Of a stretch of DNA of 32,038 nt, positions 30,915 through 32,038 are shown piece after piece. The position numbers and the translations under genes were made by a program. The stretch lies in the NCBI GenBank assembly GCA_027068435.1, contig JAMOTA010000033.1, positions 1 through 32,038 of the forward strand, read 5' to 3'. This stretch comes from Sulfurovum sp. Lineage in GTDB: Bacteria; Campylobacterota; Campylobacteria; Campylobacterales; Sulfurovaceae. Below the pieces are notes generated by a model. That model was not told the DNA's origin. It ran no database searches and was given only the letters and a program-made list of their open reading frames with translations. Every line of letters begins with the position of its first letter. Position 1 is the stretch's first letter.

Positions 30915-31939
30915 AAAGCTTTTTCTGCTTCTATAAGTGCTACTACACCATCATACATATCTTGTACTGCTTCTACTTCTGTAATACCTAAACGGCGACG
31001 GTTACTGATGTCATAAACACCACCTTCACTCTGGGAATGTTCTCCATGAATACCTCGTATTTGCAGATGATATTTATCTGTAATCGTTTTAAACGCATCC
31101 ATATCTTTGGCAAGTTTTGGTAAAGCTATATGAACACTCGCTCTCATGGCTGTTCCAAGGTTGGTTGGACAAGATGTGATGTACCCTAAATGGTCATTAT
31201 AAGCAAAAGTAACTTCTGATTCTATGCTTTTAATAGCCGTAACTAAACGAGTGAAAACCTCTTTTATATCTCCTCCTTGTTGCATAGAGATAATACGCAA
31301 CTGATCCTCTTCATTTACCCATACTAAAAATGTTTTATCACTATTATGATAAATACCACGCCCCTCTGGCCAATTACGGTTAAGTCCTACAGCATCGAGA
31401 AAACGGTCACCCTCTTTAAACAAAAAATGATCTTTAATTAAAGACTCTTGCACCTCTTTTGACATGCCAAGTAGTGGGGTATAACTTCCTGCTAACTCCC
31501 CTTTAAGTGTAGAGAGTCCCTCCACTACTCTTGCTTCAACCTCATCTCGTTGCTCTTTTGAAATAGCAGGTCCTAAAGGCATCGCATCGACATTACGTCC
31601 TACACGAATACGCGTAGAGACGATGTACTCTCCCTTAGGGTCAGGATTAGGTGCATTTAAGTCATCTGGATTTAGATTACTCTGATGTGTATCTGATGTA
31701 TCAAAGCCATGATACTCTTTAATAATAGGGTCAAAGAGTGCTGAAAATGTCATATAAGACTCTTCATCTCCTGCATAGACTCCGATACCACTATCTATAT
31801 TTTTAACACCTGAGTTTATCGTCTGTTCAAGAGTAAAACCATTGCTTGTCTTTTTATCTTTTAGTGCATCAAATACTTGAGGTGTTAAGTATTTACATAG
31901 AAGTGAGGTACACTCTTTTGGTAATTTAGGGTAATTCAT
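30911..31939 (-). CDS. Bacterial arginine kinase (phosphagen kinase)
   Basis: 342 aa. The N-terminal small domain (about 1-100) has SGIGVYAGDEESY. The catalytic domain has YIVSTRIRVGRN (ATP phosphates), VNEEDQLRIISMQ with Glu210, the reactive Cys257 in YITSCPTNLGT, and RGIHGEHSQSEGGVYDISN with Glu300. All catalytic residues of animal arginine kinases are present. The short GS loop in the small domain suits arginine rather than creatine. It would buffer ATP through phosphoarginine. Such genes are scattered in bacteria, including Sulfurovum, and are generally explained by transfer. AAAGGA precedes the ATG. Confidence 0.93.
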   Translation of the reverse strand: MNYPKLPKECTSLLCKYLTPQVFDALKDKKTSNGFTLEQTINSGVKNIDSGIGVYAGDEESYMTFSALFDPIIKEYHGFDTSDTHQSNLNPDDLNAPNPDPKGEYIVSTRIRVGRNVDAMPLGPAISKEQRDEVEARVVEGLSTLKGELAGSYTPLLGMSKEVQESLIKDHFLFKEGDRFLDAVGLNRNWPEGRGIYHNSDKTFLVWVNEEDQLRIISMQQGGDIKEVFTRLVTAIKSIESEVTFAYNDHLGYITSCPTNLGTAMRASVHIALPKLAKDMDAFKTITDKYHLQIRGIHGEHSQSEGGVYDISNRRRLGITEVEAVQDMYDGVVALIEAEKAL

Positions 31940-32038
31940 TATAGGTTTCCTTTAAACTTTATATAGAACTATCATAACATATCTTATCTGTTATCACTCA
32001 TAACTCAAAGCTTCCAACTACTACTTTAAAACACTAAT

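Overview
The window looks like chromosome from a Campylobacterota (Epsilonproteobacteria) member, most likely a Sulfurovum- or Sulfurimonas-like marine chemolithotroph. The main evidence is the minus-strand block rppH-lysC-hobA-holB-folP with ligA nearby: HobA is an initiation factor restricted to this phylum, and Helicobacter and Campylobacter have closely similar gene orders. A second conserved block (ilvC, divergent polysaccharide deacetylase, dprA, ruvX) and a bacterial arginine kinase, an enzyme described from Sulfurovum, fit the same assignment. No rRNA, tRNA, CRISPR array, IS element or integrase was seen.

Layout: (1) 1-2416: start of ligA, a RelB/DinJ-YafQ-type toxin-antitoxin (TA) pair whose toxin has no ordinary start codon, and an SPFH-SHOCT / zinc-ribbon gene pair. 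(2) 2419-7177: a tightly packed minus-strand operon, rppH-lysC-hobA-holB-folP-sanA. (3) 7285-8340: hemW. (4) 8341-12666: an AT-rich accessory island with a TIGR02574/RelE pair, an mqsRA pair, a PD-(D/E)XK-like nuclease, a Phd/RelE pair, a DUF4160/DUF2442 pair, and decayed pieces of ParE-type and PIN-domain toxins. (5) 12667-12794: a 128-bp, 125/128 identical copy of the 3' end of hemW, so the island is bracketed by direct repeats. (6) 12933-16707: a second accessory module with a Roadblock/LC7 protein, a 65-aa helical protein, a probable second divergent Roadblock protein, a probable longin-like protein and a hybrid histidine kinase. (7) 16912-16931: a third, 20-bp degenerate copy of the hemW tail just before tatB. 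(8) 16975-21123: tatB-tatC-queA and two NlpC/P60 lipoproteins. (9) 21130-31939: a hybrid sensor protein lacking both expected phospho-acceptor histidines, ruvX, a secreted GH3 enzyme, a TlpA-like thioredoxin, dprA, a DASS transporter, a polysaccharide deacetylase-like protein, ilvC, an M15 peptidase and arginine kinase.

The two most interesting signals are linked. The hemW-tatB junction seems to have been expanded by two accessory modules, each bounded by a copy of the hemW 3' end. This resembles repeated integration or recombination at one target, although no recombinase is present. The second module, Roadblock proteins plus a histidine kinase with no Ras-like GTPase nearby, is the best candidate for an undescribed system. 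All functional calls are read from the sequence and remembered family motifs; no searches were run.
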